Origin: Pseudomonas sp. PDM16
GTDB lineage: Bacteria > Pseudomonadota > Gammaproteobacteria > Pseudomonadales > Pseudomonadaceae
DNA: 64,000 nt
Assembly (NCBI RefSeq): GCF_014851865.1
Contig: NZ_JACVAM010000003.1
Location: 62,001-126,000, forward strand
Direction of reading: 5' to 3'
The position numbers and the translations under genes were made by a program. Of this stretch, positions 17,177 through 26,199 are shown piece by piece; the first letter of the stretch is position 1; each line of letters starts with the position of its first letter. Under the pieces are notes generated by a model. The model did no database searches and was not told the origin of the DNA. It saw only the letters and a program-made list of their open reading frames with translations.

Positions 17177-18121
17177 CTAGGCCGGCTCGACGCTGACCCA
17201 ATAACGAGTCAGATAGCGCACCCTCACAGGAAGGCTCTTGCTCAGGTTTTCCAGCACCGTATCGGTGTCATCGATACGGAACGCACCAGAAATTTTCAGA
17301 TGTTGCACCGCTGCCGCACACCGAACCACCCCGGGGCGATAGCGGCCGAGCTCATTGAGGAAGTCGCCTAGCCGCCAGTCATCGGCGCTCAGCATGCCTC
17401 GCACCCAGGCATCGGAGTTTGCGGGCAGCGCTTCGACACTACTCATCGACGCACTGTCGAAACGCACTTGCTGGCCCGCGTCTATGCGCAGGGACTGCTT
17501 CGGAAGCTGCTGCGAGCGCACTTCGACTGCCGACTGCAACACACTCACATGTGTCTGCTCTGGCAGTTGGCGGACGGTAAAGCGAGTACCCAGCGCACGC
17601 ACACTGCCGTTTTTGGTCTGCACAATGAGTGGGCGCTGAGCATGGTCCTTGGCGGTCTGAAGCAAAATCTCACCCTGATGCAATTGAATCAGCCGCGTGG
17701 AGGCATCAAAGCGAACATCCAGAGCAGTACTGATGTTCAACTCCAGCTGCGTCCCATCATCCAGGCGCAACGAGCGGCGGTCCCGCGCACCGGTGCGGTG
17801 CCGGGCCAGCATCGCTCGATAAGGCAACTGATCACTGACCAACCAAGTACCGCTGCCTGCTACGAGCAGCAAGCTGAGGATCTTCAGTACCTGTCGACGC
17901 TGAGCCTGCGCGGCCCCCAGACCAGAAATTGCAGCCTGCTGAGGAATACGTGCCCATCGCTGTTGCAACCGCTCGACCCGCTCCCAGGCAGCGGCATGCT
18001 CGGGGCTGGCGTGCAGCCACGCTGTCCAGGCCTGGCGGCACTCCTCGTTCGCTACACCGTCATTGAGCTGTACATACCAGGTGGCAGCGGCTTCCAGCAC
18101 GCGGAGGTTCGGGCTGCTCAT
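17177..18121 (-). CDS. FecR family anti-sigma / sigma-regulatory protein
   Basis: A 314-aa single-pass membrane regulator. The N-terminal cytoplasmic domain has the DUF4880-type signature 'AATWYVQLNDG...RQAWTAWLHASPEHAAAWERVERLQQRW', then a TM segment (VLKILSLLLVAGSGTWLV, ~residues 77-95) and the periplasmic FecR domain ('RRSLRLDDGTQLELNISTALDV', 'VQTKNGSVRALGTRFTV'). It relays receptor occupancy (STN domain) to the sigma factor encoded just upstream, whose stop overlaps its start (ATGA). Its partner receptor is truncated, so the signal input may be missing. Confidence 0.88.
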   Translation of the reverse strand: MSSPNLRVLEAAATWYVQLNDGVANEECRQAWTAWLHASPEHAAAWERVERLQQRWARIPQQAAISGLGAAQAQRRQVLKILSLLLVAGSGTWLVSDQLPYRAMLARHRTGARDRRSLRLDDGTQLELNISTALDVRFDASTRLIQLHQGEILLQTAKDHAQRPLIVQTKNGSVRALGTRFTVRQLPEQTHVSVLQSAVEVRSQQLPKQSLRIDAGQQVRFDSASMSSVEALPANSDAWVRGMLSADDWRLGDFLNELGRYRPGVVRCAAAVQHLKISGAFRIDDTDTVLENLSKSLPVRVRYLTRYWVSVEPA

Positions 18122-18621
18122 TCGCTTTCGACCAACAGCAGACAGCGGGTCATGGCGCGGATCAGATGGTTCTTGATTGTGGTCACTGATACTTCGAAGC
18201 GCTCGGCAGCGGCTACATAGGTCAAGCCCTCAAGCTGCACGGCGAGAAAGATCTCTCGCGTTCTCCCTCCCAGCTCATCCAGAAGACTATCGACCTGAAC
18301 GAGCATTTCGATGATCGACAGGCGTATCTCCGGCGAGACCTCAGTCGGCTCGGGCCGCTGCGCCAACGCAAAAAGATACGCCTGCTCGATGGCTCGGCGG
18401 CGCGATTTGTCGATCAGCAAGGAGCGCGCAATAGCGCTCAGGTACCCGCGCGGTTCGCGAATGGGGACATCGTTGCGGGCCGTCATCACACGAACAAACG
18501 TATCCTGGGCGAGGTCCGCCGCATCAGCCGCATTGCCCAGCCGAACCCGCAACCAACCCTTCAGCCAACTGTTGTGCTCGCTGTAGAGGCGATGGAGAAC
18601 CACAGGATCTAGCGTCGACAT
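18118..18621 (-). CDS. ECF sigma factor, FecI type
   Basis: A 167-aa iron-starvation ECF sigma factor. Region 2 shows 'DAADLAQDTFVRVMTAR' and 'EPRGYLSAIARSLLIDKSRRR'; region 4 shows 'LGGRTREIFLAVQLEGLTYVAAAERFEVSVTTIKNHLIRAM', the helix-turn-helix for the -35. ATG 18621 fits the family start; longer frames run into the promoter. It should transcribe the siderophore receptor downstream when FecR allows. A Fur-box-like element lies 19-37 bp upstream. Confidence 0.88.
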   Translation of the reverse strand: MSTLDPVVLHRLYSEHNSWLKGWLRVRLGNAADAADLAQDTFVRVMTARNDVPIREPRGYLSAIARSLLIDKSRRRAIEQAYLFALAQRPEPTEVSPEIRLSIIEMLVQVDSLLDELGGRTREIFLAVQLEGLTYVAAAERFEVSVTTIKNHLIRAMTRCLLLVESE

Positions 18622-18639
18622 ACATACTACCGAGTCGCA

Positions 18640-18658
18640 AATAGCAATTAATCGCATT
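18640..18658 (-). promoter_or_regulatory. Putative Fur box upstream of the FecI gene
   Basis: Minus-strand AATGCGATTAATTGCTATT is a nearly symmetric 19-mer located just before the sigma factor gene. Its layout resembles Pseudomonas Fur boxes of the AATGC...GCATT form, and a similar element occurs at 55577-55595 before the heme receptor. Iron repression of this FecI gene is expected from family knowledge; the site itself is inferred. Confidence 0.5.
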
Positions 18659-18904
18659 GTCGAGAGGCAATCGAATTTATGCAAGAACCTCTTGTGCCTG
18701 GGTTGCCCTGTTATCCAGGCAGGATGAGGACCTGCTCTCGGCCGAACTTCAATCAGTCCAGACCCGCCGATTCGGAGGCTATCCGTGGCTTGCCATTGAG
18801 CGGCGACGGCCGCGGGTCGTGTCGACGACTGATTAGGCTGCTCCCAAAGGCTGCATGGGATAACATTTCAATCCCGAATCAACCATGAAGCTGCGAACTG
18901 AACG

Positions 18905-19414
18905 ATGGGTTTTGAGCAACTAGCTGAGCTACGTGACCGCCTGCGGGCTGAAAAAGAGCAGGTAAAGACTGATAGCACGAAGCAGCGCAAGCGGAAGTCC
19001 CCTCCGCAAACAAAGCCTCGTGAACAAGACCCGGCGGTGGAAGCGATCTGGCGACTCCAGAAGCACTTTCCATTGGCCTTCCCGGTCAATCCAGCCCCCA
19101 AGGTTCCGCTCAAAGAGGGCATCCTCAAAGATGCCGAGCAGCATCTGGAGCTGCTTGGCATTACCAGCGAACAGCTCAAACAGGGCATCGCTATCTGGTG
19201 CAAGGGAAGCCGATACTGGTCAAGCATGACGGAAAATGCGCCGCGCTTGGACTTGAGCGGTCAGGCAGTTGGCGTGGTGACGGCAGCTCAGGCGCTACAT
19301 GCGAAGCAACAGGCTAGGCGGCAGCGCGGAGAAGCGCGACGCGCTCAGTCCAAGCCGAAAGAGCGCGTACAGGCCCCGGCCGTCGATGGCGCCGCGGAAC
19401 AGACAGCGGACTAA
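18905..19414 (+). CDS. ProQ/FinO family RNA-binding protein
   Basis: A 169-aa protein with a central FinO/ProQ domain (about residues 45-120): 'AIWRLQKHFPLAFPVNPAPKVPLKEGILKDAEQHL', 'GITSEQLKQGIAIWCKGSRYWSSM' and 'APRLDLSGQAVGVVTAAQALHA'. A basic, Lys/Arg-rich N-terminal linker (KQRKRKSPPQTKPRE) and a basic C-terminal tail flank it. Proteins of this type are RNA chaperones binding structured 3' ends of mRNAs and small RNAs. ATG 18905 is the first in-frame Met of the domain; the ribosome site is weak. It stands alone between two minus-strand groups. Confidence 0.88.
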   Translation: MGFEQLAELRDRLRAEKEQVKTDSTKQRKRKSPPQTKPREQDPAVEAIWRLQKHFPLAFPVNPAPKVPLKEGILKDAEQHLELLGITSEQLKQGIAIWCKGSRYWSSMTENAPRLDLSGQAVGVVTAAQALHAKQQARRQRGEARRAQSKPKERVQAPAVDGAAEQTAD

Positions 19415-19737
19415 AAGTACTCGCGCTCGCCATGGAGTTATCCAAGGAATCCAGTCACTGGCATGGCACGCGAGTGACTGGTAGCCGGCGACTTCGATGC
19501 ATGTGAGGCGACGGTAGCTGGATGGCCCGCTACCGCCCAGGCGGCCCTGCAACTCGGCAATGCGGGGCCGCAGGCTCTGCATCACGCTCGCCAGGCGAGC
19601 ACCTCAAGGTACCGCTGGATGCTTGTTGGCGCGGACGGATGGTTCGGCCCTCAGTCGCAGCACCAACGGCTGCATCTGGCCGCTGGAGGCCACGACCTCA
19701 ATCTACAAATCCTCGTTAGCAAACGGGACCCAAGACG
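19415..19737. other. Intergenic stretch with one hairpin
   Basis: No gene can be supported here. A perfect 9-bp inverted repeat (CCAGTCACT 19451-19459, AGTGACTGG 19473-19481, 13-nt loop) begins 37 bp after the ProQ-family stop and could end or stabilise that transcript, but no T-tract follows. The rest is GC-rich and featureless to my reading. Confidence 0.4.
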
Positions 19738-20565
19738 TCATCCGTGGCGATACCGGGCAAACTCTTCAGGGTCGTGGGCACAGAACAGTTCGACCTGCTC
19801 GCGGCGCTGATGTGCCAGCTCCAGAAGGCGTCGCTGGTTCTCCAGCCTCGGCTTTCGCCTGGTCTGAACCATCGCCTCGAAGACCCTTAGGCCAACAGGC
19901 ATCTCGTCAGGGCGATCAACCTGACTGCGATGGAAATATGCATCTCCGCAATGCAGCAGCCATTTGCCGTTTTCTTGCACTGCTACACCGCTGTGTCCGC
20001 GCGTATGCCCCACCAACGGCACGATGAGAACATCCGCACTCAACCCCGGAATGGCCCGGATGCTCTCGAATCCAAGCCATTGATCTCCCTGTACCTGATG
20101 TTCGACCCAGCGCGGCTGGTGACCGAACTGTAAAGGCCGGTAGCGCTGCCGATCAAGAAGTGAAGGATTGGTTGCTGCGCGCAACTCCGGACCGAAGACA
20201 TGAACATCGGCCCAGGGGAAATCACTCAGCCCGCCCGCGTGATCAAGATCCAGGTGCGTAGGCACGATGTGCCGAACATCCCTGGGGTCATAGCCCAACC
20301 CTCGAACCTGCGATATTGCCGCTTCCTCTATCGATAGGCGGGGGCGCAGGAGTGACAGGAACCCTCTGCCCAAGCGCCGCACAGGATCATGGATGTCTGC
20401 CAGTCCGAGGCCGGTATCGACAAGAATCAGAGATTCACTCGTCTCGATCAGCAGGCAGTGACTCACCAGTTCACCTGGCACTGTCCAGCTACCGCGACCG
20501 GAGATCAGGCGCTGACAACCAGGGCACATTGACCCGCAATTGAGATGATGGACTTTAACGCTCAC
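19738..20565 (-). CDS. MBL fold metallo-hydrolase
   Basis: A 275-aa metallo-beta-lactamase-fold hydrolase. The metal motif is THLDLDHAGG (a variant of HxHxDH in which the first His is followed by Leu-Asp-Leu-Asp-His), with 'VGHTRGHSG' and 'LLHCGDAYFH' supplying later ligands and 'FCAHDP' the last His; this set resembles AHL-lactonase-like and lactone hydrolases. The N-terminus carries an unusual CGSMCPGC cysteine cluster. Start is GTG at 20565 with GGGGAG upstream, overlapping the VOC stop by one base, so the two are co-translated. The substrate is unknown; lactone or ester hydrolysis is inference. Confidence 0.82.
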   Translation of the reverse strand: MSVKVHHLNCGSMCPGCQRLISGRGSWTVPGELVSHCLLIETSESLILVDTGLGLADIHDPVRRLGRGFLSLLRPRLSIEEAAISQVRGLGYDPRDVRHIVPTHLDLDHAGGLSDFPWADVHVFGPELRAATNPSLLDRQRYRPLQFGHQPRWVEHQVQGDQWLGFESIRAIPGLSADVLIVPLVGHTRGHSGVAVQENGKWLLHCGDAYFHRSQVDRPDEMPVGLRVFEAMVQTRRKPRLENQRRLLELAHQRREQVELFCAHDPEEFARYRHG

Positions 20566-21575
20566 TACCGCTCCCCTTGGGCTGCCTTGCGGAACTGGAT
20601 CAGGTTTCCATAGAGATCCTGTGTGACAGCATCGCCTCCGTCCCGGAAGACAAGCTTTCCGCCTGCGCTCGAGACTCGAGCAAGCATGGCGTCCAGATCG
20701 TCAGTAACGAAACCAATGGCGACCACACCAGCATCCGAGAATGTCAGTGCCCGTCGCCCTGAGGGCAGGTTATAGGTAAATGCCTCTACGGTTGGCCCCC
20801 CGGCACTGTAGCCGGGCATTTCGATATGGCGCCCACGCACCGCTACTCCGCGGATGCCCGTGAGCTCGGCGATGAACGCTCCATCGTAATCACGCTCCGC
20901 CCCAATGGCATCAACGCCGAACACCTCGCGGTAAAAAGCCACCACCTGCTCCCAGTCCAGCGAGTTGTGGTTCGCATGCAGGAAGCGCAGATGTTCCTCC
21001 GCCGGCCCGCCCCACTCGAGCCTCGTGTATACCAGAGCCTCGAGGGTTCGATAGATCGTCCGCGGCGTAATGGGACTTGGAAGCGGAATGTGTACTTCCA
21101 CCGCATTACCGTCCGGGTCCTTCGCGTACAACACCGGAGCCCGATCGTTGGCATCGAACACACTGCTGAGCGATCCGCCTGCGGCCACGAGGCGGCTGAC
21201 AACGGCCCGCATGTCATCACTCTCGAAACAGAGATGGGCATAGCCATTGTCGGACGCCCGTGGCGGCGGGTTAGCCAGTTGCGCTGCCGGGATCAGCGTC
21301 AGAGTCGGCCCACGACCACCATAACCGGGCGTTCGCAACACAACGGAACTCGCCGAAACGCCGGCGGGCGACCAGGAACGCTCATCGACCTCTCTGGCAT
21401 CGAAGGTGGTCTTGTAGAAATCAGCCAGGCGCCTCACATCGGGCGTTGCGATGGTCACATTGCTGAAAACCGTATGGGACGGCACCGCACGGTGGTCGCT
21501 GGAGGAATAGGACAGTCCCCACCACACGGCCACGCTCGCCGATATCCCCCCCAGGGCAACCACTGTTTTCTTCAT
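20565..21575 (-). CDS. Two-domain VOC (glyoxalase/dioxygenase superfamily) protein with N-terminal membrane anchor
   Basis: A 336-aa protein with a hydrophobic N-terminus (TVVALGGISASVAVWWGLS) that is a signal anchor or signal peptide, then two vicinal-oxygen-chelate domains. The first (about 38-165) has 'SNVTIATPDVRRLADFYKTTF', 'YAHLCFESDD' and 'LYAKDPDGNAVEVH'; the second (about 185-330) has 'WEQVVAFYREVFG', 'VVAIGFVTDDLDA' and 'QDLYGNLIQF'. An export signal on a VOC protein is uncommon. ATG 21575 has GAG 8-9 nt upstream. Coupled to the MBL hydrolase gene; substrate unknown. Confidence 0.8.
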   Translation of the reverse strand: MKKTVVALGGISASVAVWWGLSYSSSDHRAVPSHTVFSNVTIATPDVRRLADFYKTTFDAREVDERSWSPAGVSASSVVLRTPGYGGRGPTLTLIPAAQLANPPPRASDNGYAHLCFESDDMRAVVSRLVAAGGSLSSVFDANDRAPVLYAKDPDGNAVEVHIPLPSPITPRTIYRTLEALVYTRLEWGGPAEEHLRFLHANHNSLDWEQVVAFYREVFGVDAIGAERDYDGAFIAELTGIRGVAVRGRHIEMPGYSAGGPTVEAFTYNLPSGRRALTFSDAGVVAIGFVTDDLDAMLARVSSAGGKLVFRDGGDAVTQDLYGNLIQFRKAAQGER

Positions 21576-21593
21576 CCACACGCTCTCGGCTCA

Positions 21594-21620
21594 GAAAAAA
21601 AGGCCGTCAACGACGGCCAA
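21594..21620 (-). terminator. Rho-independent terminator after the DUF1329 gene
   Basis: GGCCGTC (21602-21608) and GACGGCC (21612-21618) form a perfect 7-bp stem with a 3-nt loop; on the minus strand it is followed by seven T residues. It lies between the DUF1329 stop and the VOC start (20 bp away), so the VOC-MBL pair needs read-through or its own promoter. Confidence 0.8.
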
Positions 21621-21660
21621 AGTGCCTCTGGTATCAACCGTTGGCAGTAGCGTTCATGGA

Positions 21661-23028
21661 TTAGCGAACACCTGACCGACGCAGCGCTGCAGGCGTGAAA
21701 TCAGCGGAGGACAGCTCGATGCCGTACTTCGGCGCATTGGTGATCTCGTTGCGCAGGCCCGACACGAAGTAACGGCCGTTCAGCAGGTCATAGCAGGTCT
21801 CTACCAGGATCAGCGGCAGCTCCTGCTGATAGACCTGCTGCAGGTGGCCCTCAGCAACACGCCAGATCTGGCCGCGGCTGTCGTAGTGATCGGCCACGAG
21901 TGCCTGCCAGGTGTCCTCATCGAGATACAAGCGACGCTTGGCGTAGATATGGCGCTGGCCTTCCTTGAGGGTGGCCTCGACTACCCACACACGGTGCAGT
22001 TCGTAGCGGGTGTAGTCGGAGTTGAGGTGACCGGGCTTGATGATGTCCGCGTACTTCAGCTTGGGGTCATCCAGACGATAGGCGTTGTACGGAACGTACA
22101 TCTCCTGCTTGCCGACCAGCTTCCAGTCGTAGCGGTCAGGGGCACCGTTGTACATCATGAAGTTGTCGGAGGTGTGCTGGCCGTCACCGGTGGTGGAGGG
22201 ACCGTCGTAGGAGATCTGCGGGGCACGGCGAACACGGCGCTGACCGGCGTTATAGGCCCAAGCCATACGTGGCTCTTTAACCTGGTCGAGGGTCTCGTGG
22301 ACGAGCAGTACGTCACCGGCCAAGCGAGCCGGCGAGAGGGTTCGCCACTTGTAATAGAACATGATGTTGGGGTTCTTGGCAGTCGCGGCATCGCTCAGGG
22401 CCCACTGCATGGCCACGTACTGGTCCAGCAGGCTCGCCGTGAACTGGCCGTTGGCCTGGGGAGCTGCGGTGACGATGTTGCGTTGCAGCGTCGAGCCCAT
22501 GTAGCGAGCGATGTGGTTCCAGATCGCTTCCTGGCCGTTCTGTGCAATCGGGAACGGCACACCCATCTGGTAGTTCGCCAGGGTGGCACCGCCGCCAGAA
22601 ACGGTCGTGGTGGTGGCGTTCTCACGAGTCTTCTGTAGCCAGTTATCCGGGAACTTCGCGCTGCGGTGCGTCGGGTAGACGGCCATGCGGAAGGTGGTCG
22701 GATAGCGTTTGAGCAGAGCCAGTTGCCCATCGCTCAGCTTGTCGCGGTACTGCTCAGCGTTCTCAGAAGTGATGGTGAAGAGCGGCTTGTCGCTGGCGTA
22801 CGGATCGGTCATGAAACCGCTGCCGTCCAGAGTACCTGCATCTTTGGCGAGACCACCGGTCCAGGCCGGAATGGAGCCATCAGCATTGCCCGATTTTTCG
22901 GCGCCGACGGGAGTCAGGCTCTGGCCGAGCACAGCAGCCTCCTGGGCGCCCACAGCGCCCAGGGTTGCGGTCGCCCAGAGGGAAAGCAGCAAGGTCGAAC
23001 CACTGATGAGATTCTTGTAGGTATGCAT
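21661..23028 (-). CDS. DUF1329 domain outer-membrane-associated protein
   Basis: A 455-aa exported protein of the DUF1329 family. The signal peptide runs to about 'VGAQEAA'; 'LTPVGAEKSGNADGSIPAWTGGL' is the hallmark N-terminal motif, and 'YPTHRSAKFPDNW' and 'NLNSDYTRYELHRVWVVEATLKEGQRHIYAKR' (in part) are conserved further on. The fold resembles LolB/LolA-like lipid-binding proteins. DUF1329 genes nearly always follow DUF1302 genes, as here (12-bp gap), and pairs are often near catabolic or RND-type exporter genes. ATG 23028 has GGTGA 5 nt upstream; ATG 23034 and GTG 23037 are alternatives. Confidence 0.85.
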   Translation of the reverse strand: MHTYKNLISGSTLLLSLWATATLGAVGAQEAAVLGQSLTPVGAEKSGNADGSIPAWTGGLAKDAGTLDGSGFMTDPYASDKPLFTITSENAEQYRDKLSDGQLALLKRYPTTFRMAVYPTHRSAKFPDNWLQKTRENATTTTVSGGGATLANYQMGVPFPIAQNGQEAIWNHIARYMGSTLQRNIVTAAPQANGQFTASLLDQYVAMQWALSDAATAKNPNIMFYYKWRTLSPARLAGDVLLVHETLDQVKEPRMAWAYNAGQRRVRRAPQISYDGPSTTGDGQHTSDNFMMYNGAPDRYDWKLVGKQEMYVPYNAYRLDDPKLKYADIIKPGHLNSDYTRYELHRVWVVEATLKEGQRHIYAKRRLYLDEDTWQALVADHYDSRGQIWRVAEGHLQQVYQQELPLILVETCYDLLNGRYFVSGLRNEITNAPKYGIELSSADFTPAALRRSGVR

Positions 23029-23039
23029 AGTCATCACCG

Positions 23040-24896
23040 TTAGAAATTCACGCCGAAGCTGAGTGCGAGGAAGTCGCGGTCAACCTGGGTGTTGTAATCA
23101 CCGTCGAAGAAGTTGGTGTACGAGAGGCTCGCGCTGTAGGTCTTGTCGTACTCGGCGTCGATACCCACGCTCAGAGCCTTGGCCCCCTCGTTGAAGGGGT
23201 TGGTGCTCGGCCCGTAGCCTTCCACGTCATGCGACCAAGCCAGGTTCGGTCGCAGGCTCACGCCGGCAAACACGTTGCGGTAGTCCCAGACGGCGCGAAC
23301 GCGGTAACCCCAGGCGGTGCTGGTGGTGTAGCCATTGTTGTTGCACTCATCCGGACGAGTCGTATTGGTGTTGGTCCGGCACAGGCTGTTGTCCGGCAGA
23401 GCACCGGTGCCATAGATGGCATCGCGGCCGTAGCGCAGACCGCCATCGCCCTCCAGACCGCCCGTGTGCACCACGGCAGCCTCACCAACCAGTGTCAGGC
23501 GCTCGGCACCCATCACCCGATCAAAGAAGTGCGTTGCGGTGACCTGCAACTGGCTGACTTCCTTGCGCTGATAGCCCGGTACCCGCTCATTGTTGCCGGG
23601 GGTGAATGCAGCATTCACGGGCGACAGTGCAGTCGAGCCCAGCATGCCGGTCACCATATCGGCGCCGTTGATCTGCAGGGGAGCGTTAGGGCGGTAACTG
23701 AGCTCGCCTGACAGGGCAGTGCCCGTCGGCAAGGTGGTCGAGAAGCTCAAGCCATAGAGGCGGATATCCTCCGGGTAGTCCAAGTAGTATTTGCTGGTGC
23801 CCAAGCGATACGCACTGACCAGCGACTGGCCAGTTGGAGTGCCAATCAGTCCGCTGCACATCGCCGCCGGAATACCCAGGCTGGAGCAGACACCCGGGGC
23901 GAAATCGAGGTCCGCGATGTTCGGTCCGGCAATCACGCTGTAGTACGGCGTACGGCTGTGGTAGTTCATGAAGTACGCGCCAAACTCGGTATCGAGCGGC
24001 ACTGCGTACCAACGCAGCGCAGCGCCCCATTGGCCTGAGTTGCGCGCATCGTTATCACCAGCCCGGGGAATGACGATGCCTTCATTGGAGAGGTTGATGC
24101 CGAACGGCTCCAGGGCCGCCACCGCCAGCGCGTTGCCGGTGACATTCGGCCCCACAGGGTTCTCATTGCAGCCATCGGCAATGTTGTCGGTACCAAAGAA
24201 CGTTCCGCAGTTGTCCACTACGGTCTGCTCCCAGTCGAGCTGATAGAACGCCTCGACAGACAGATCCTCGGTCAGGCTCTGCGACACGGAGAACATGCTC
24301 ACCGGAATCAGGCCTTCTTTGATCTCAGCACCTGGCCGGCGGAATGCCGCCACGTCGACCGGGTTGACGCTGTTGATGCCGCCACCGATGAAGGTACTCT
24401 CCCCCCAGCTGATCACCTGGCGACCCAGGCGAGCCGAGCCAGGCTGATTGGCAATCTCGTAGTTGTGGTACACGAACGCATCGAGCAGTTGGGCCCCAGA
24501 GGACTGGGCACCTTCCTTGCGGTTGCTGTCGCTGATGTCCTTCCAGGGACGGCTCTCGTCCTTCAGCTCGAAGTCGTACCAGTACTTGCCGCGGAAGAAG
24601 GCACCAGTGTCACCGTACTTCAGCTCAAGGTCATGGATGCCCTTGAAGATCTTCGAGAAGGTTTTGCCTTTCTCGAAGTTCAGGCGCCCGTCATCGCTGA
24701 GCACAGAGGCCGCCCCGCCTCCGTTGTTCGCACCGATGAATTCGGACTTGGCGCTCTGCGTCGACCAACTGGCCCCAACGGAGAGGGAGGTGTCGAATTG
24801 CCACTCCAGCTCACCGAACTGGAACGTGACTGCAAAAGCTGGGGTGGCGGTCGCCGCACAGATGGCGAGCGCCAGCGGTTTCATGTTGCTGCGCAT
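23040..24896 (-). CDS. DUF1302 domain outer-membrane protein
   Basis: A 618-aa predicted beta-barrel protein of the DUF1302 family. The signal peptide is MRSNMKPLALAICAATATPAFA. Family marks: 'GELEWQFDTSLSVGASWSTQ', 'DGRLNFEKG', 'GRQVISWGESTFIGGGINSVNPVDV' and a C-terminal alternating pattern ending 'DFLALSFGVNF' with terminal Phe. A Cys pair (DNCGTFFG, DGCNEN; also CSS/MCSG) may form extracellular disulphides. GAGGAG lies 8 nt before ATG 24896. Such proteins are suspected to pass hydrophobic compounds across the outer membrane together with DUF1329; the compound is unknown here. Confidence 0.85.
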   Translation of the reverse strand: MRSNMKPLALAICAATATPAFAVTFQFGELEWQFDTSLSVGASWSTQSAKSEFIGANNGGGAASVLSDDGRLNFEKGKTFSKIFKGIHDLELKYGDTGAFFRGKYWYDFELKDESRPWKDISDSNRKEGAQSSGAQLLDAFVYHNYEIANQPGSARLGRQVISWGESTFIGGGINSVNPVDVAAFRRPGAEIKEGLIPVSMFSVSQSLTEDLSVEAFYQLDWEQTVVDNCGTFFGTDNIADGCNENPVGPNVTGNALAVAALEPFGINLSNEGIVIPRAGDNDARNSGQWGAALRWYAVPLDTEFGAYFMNYHSRTPYYSVIAGPNIADLDFAPGVCSSLGIPAAMCSGLIGTPTGQSLVSAYRLGTSKYYLDYPEDIRLYGLSFSTTLPTGTALSGELSYRPNAPLQINGADMVTGMLGSTALSPVNAAFTPGNNERVPGYQRKEVSQLQVTATHFFDRVMGAERLTLVGEAAVVHTGGLEGDGGLRYGRDAIYGTGALPDNSLCRTNTNTTRPDECNNNGYTTSTAWGYRVRAVWDYRNVFAGVSLRPNLAWSHDVEGYGPSTNPFNEGAKALSVGIDAEYDKTYSASLSYTNFFDGDYNTQVDRDFLALSFGVNF

Positions 24897-24942
24897 GGCA
24901 GTGTCTCCTCTTTTTGTTCTTGTTTTGGGTACCACCTAGGGA

Positions 24943-26199
24943 TCACTCCCGAAGCGACGGTGGGTAGTCGATGCGGTGAGCCCCGTGGTTGTCCTTGGCG
25001 AAGCTGGCGAGGTAGATGCCATCGTGCTCAGGAAGCACTTTTGAAACGGATTGCACCTTGCTTCCGTCATGCATCAGCCAGTACAGAACCCGCTTCCCGC
25101 TTGAGTCGAGCACCACGAACCCAGTCTGCTTTTGCTGAGTAAAAAGACCGTGAGGCAAACGCAGGATGAGAGGCTTCATCCAAGGATTAGCGTGCAGCCA
25201 GGTTGCAACCTTGGTACGTGGCGTATAGAGCGCGACGTAGATTCTTCCGTGCTTATCTCGGCTTAAGCCGTCAGGCATACCGGGCATGGCTTCCTGCAGG
25301 GTCTCTGTAGTTCCAGCTTTCTCGCCCGAAACGAACAGGCGCAGCATCCGAAACTTGGTTGTCTCGCTGATCACCACAGAGCGCTCGATACCCTTTGCAT
25401 CTTCGGAGCCGCGATCAATCAGAATGCCGTCAACGAAATGCAGGTCCTGCACCACCAACTGCGATGTCTGCTTCTCCAAGTCGAACATCCATAGACGGCC
25501 GTTGTTGGCCAGGCTAACCGCTTCCTCAAAAGCTGCTTCGCCCATGGCGGCGCCTGGGAATGCGTACGGCTCGGACATGTATACGCGCGAACCATCCAAG
25601 CTGATATCTATGTCGTTGCAGAACTTCACCGGACGGCTGTTGCTGTCGTTCATGTCAGCAACAGAGAGCACACCTTTACCCAATGGCTGAACTGTCCCCA
25701 AGACGGCCGCGGGATTAAGCTCCGGAGGAAGCGGAACACGTAGCGCCACCGGCTTGATGGCCTCAGTTGCAATGTTCAGCTCGTAGATGCCGACCGGGGC
25801 TTCCTGCTCGGGAGTGAAGCCATACAGGTGCGAATTGCAGAACAGGATGCGGTTGTTGTCGTTGGGCATGAACCGTGCGCCGGACGGTACCAGCGGCGTT
25901 TGTGCAAACCTCTCAGCCTGGCCGGTTTTCATATCCACACGCCAGAACCAACCATCGCGACCGGTAATGAAGGCTTGGCCGGTGCCCTCTTGAACTAGAA
26001 CATCGTCGTGCCCTGGTACATCTAGCCCGGAGACCGTCGGGGTGATGTCATCAGCCACCTTGGCAGCCTGCATATCCGCGCTAACTTCACCCATCTGATA
26101 GGCCGGAGCAGGCTTGATGTAATCCGGCGGCGCGGTAAGCCACCAGGCTGCGCCGGCAACTGCGAGCGTCAGCAGTCCTAGAGTGGTCTTCAACTTCAT
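24943..26199 (-). CDS. SMP-30/strictosidine-synthase-like beta-propeller protein
   Basis: A 418-aa protein with an N-terminal hydrophobic anchor or signal (LGLLTLAVAGAAWWLTAPP) and a six-bladed propeller typical of the SMP-30/gluconolactonase/LRE or strictosidine synthase families: 'VSGLDVPGHDDVLVQ...GRDGWFWRVDMKTGQ', 'KFCNDIDISLDGSRVYMSEP' (metal-binding Asn-Asp), 'ETTKFRMLRLFVSGEKAG' and 'GMPDGLSRDKHGRIYVALY'. These enzymes usually hydrolyse lactones or esters or act on related hydrophobic substrates. ATG 26199 has GGAG 8 nt upstream and overlaps the M24 gene stop (ATGA). Confidence 0.8.
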   Translation of the reverse strand: MKLKTTLGLLTLAVAGAAWWLTAPPDYIKPAPAYQMGEVSADMQAAKVADDITPTVSGLDVPGHDDVLVQEGTGQAFITGRDGWFWRVDMKTGQAERFAQTPLVPSGARFMPNDNNRILFCNSHLYGFTPEQEAPVGIYELNIATEAIKPVALRVPLPPELNPAAVLGTVQPLGKGVLSVADMNDSNSRPVKFCNDIDISLDGSRVYMSEPYAFPGAAMGEAAFEEAVSLANNGRLWMFDLEKQTSQLVVQDLHFVDGILIDRGSEDAKGIERSVVISETTKFRMLRLFVSGEKAGTTETLQEAMPGMPDGLSRDKHGRIYVALYTPRTKVATWLHANPWMKPLILRLPHGLFTQQKQTGFVVLDSSGKRVLYWLMHDGSKVQSVSKVLPEHDGIYLASFAKDNHGAHRIDYPPSLRE

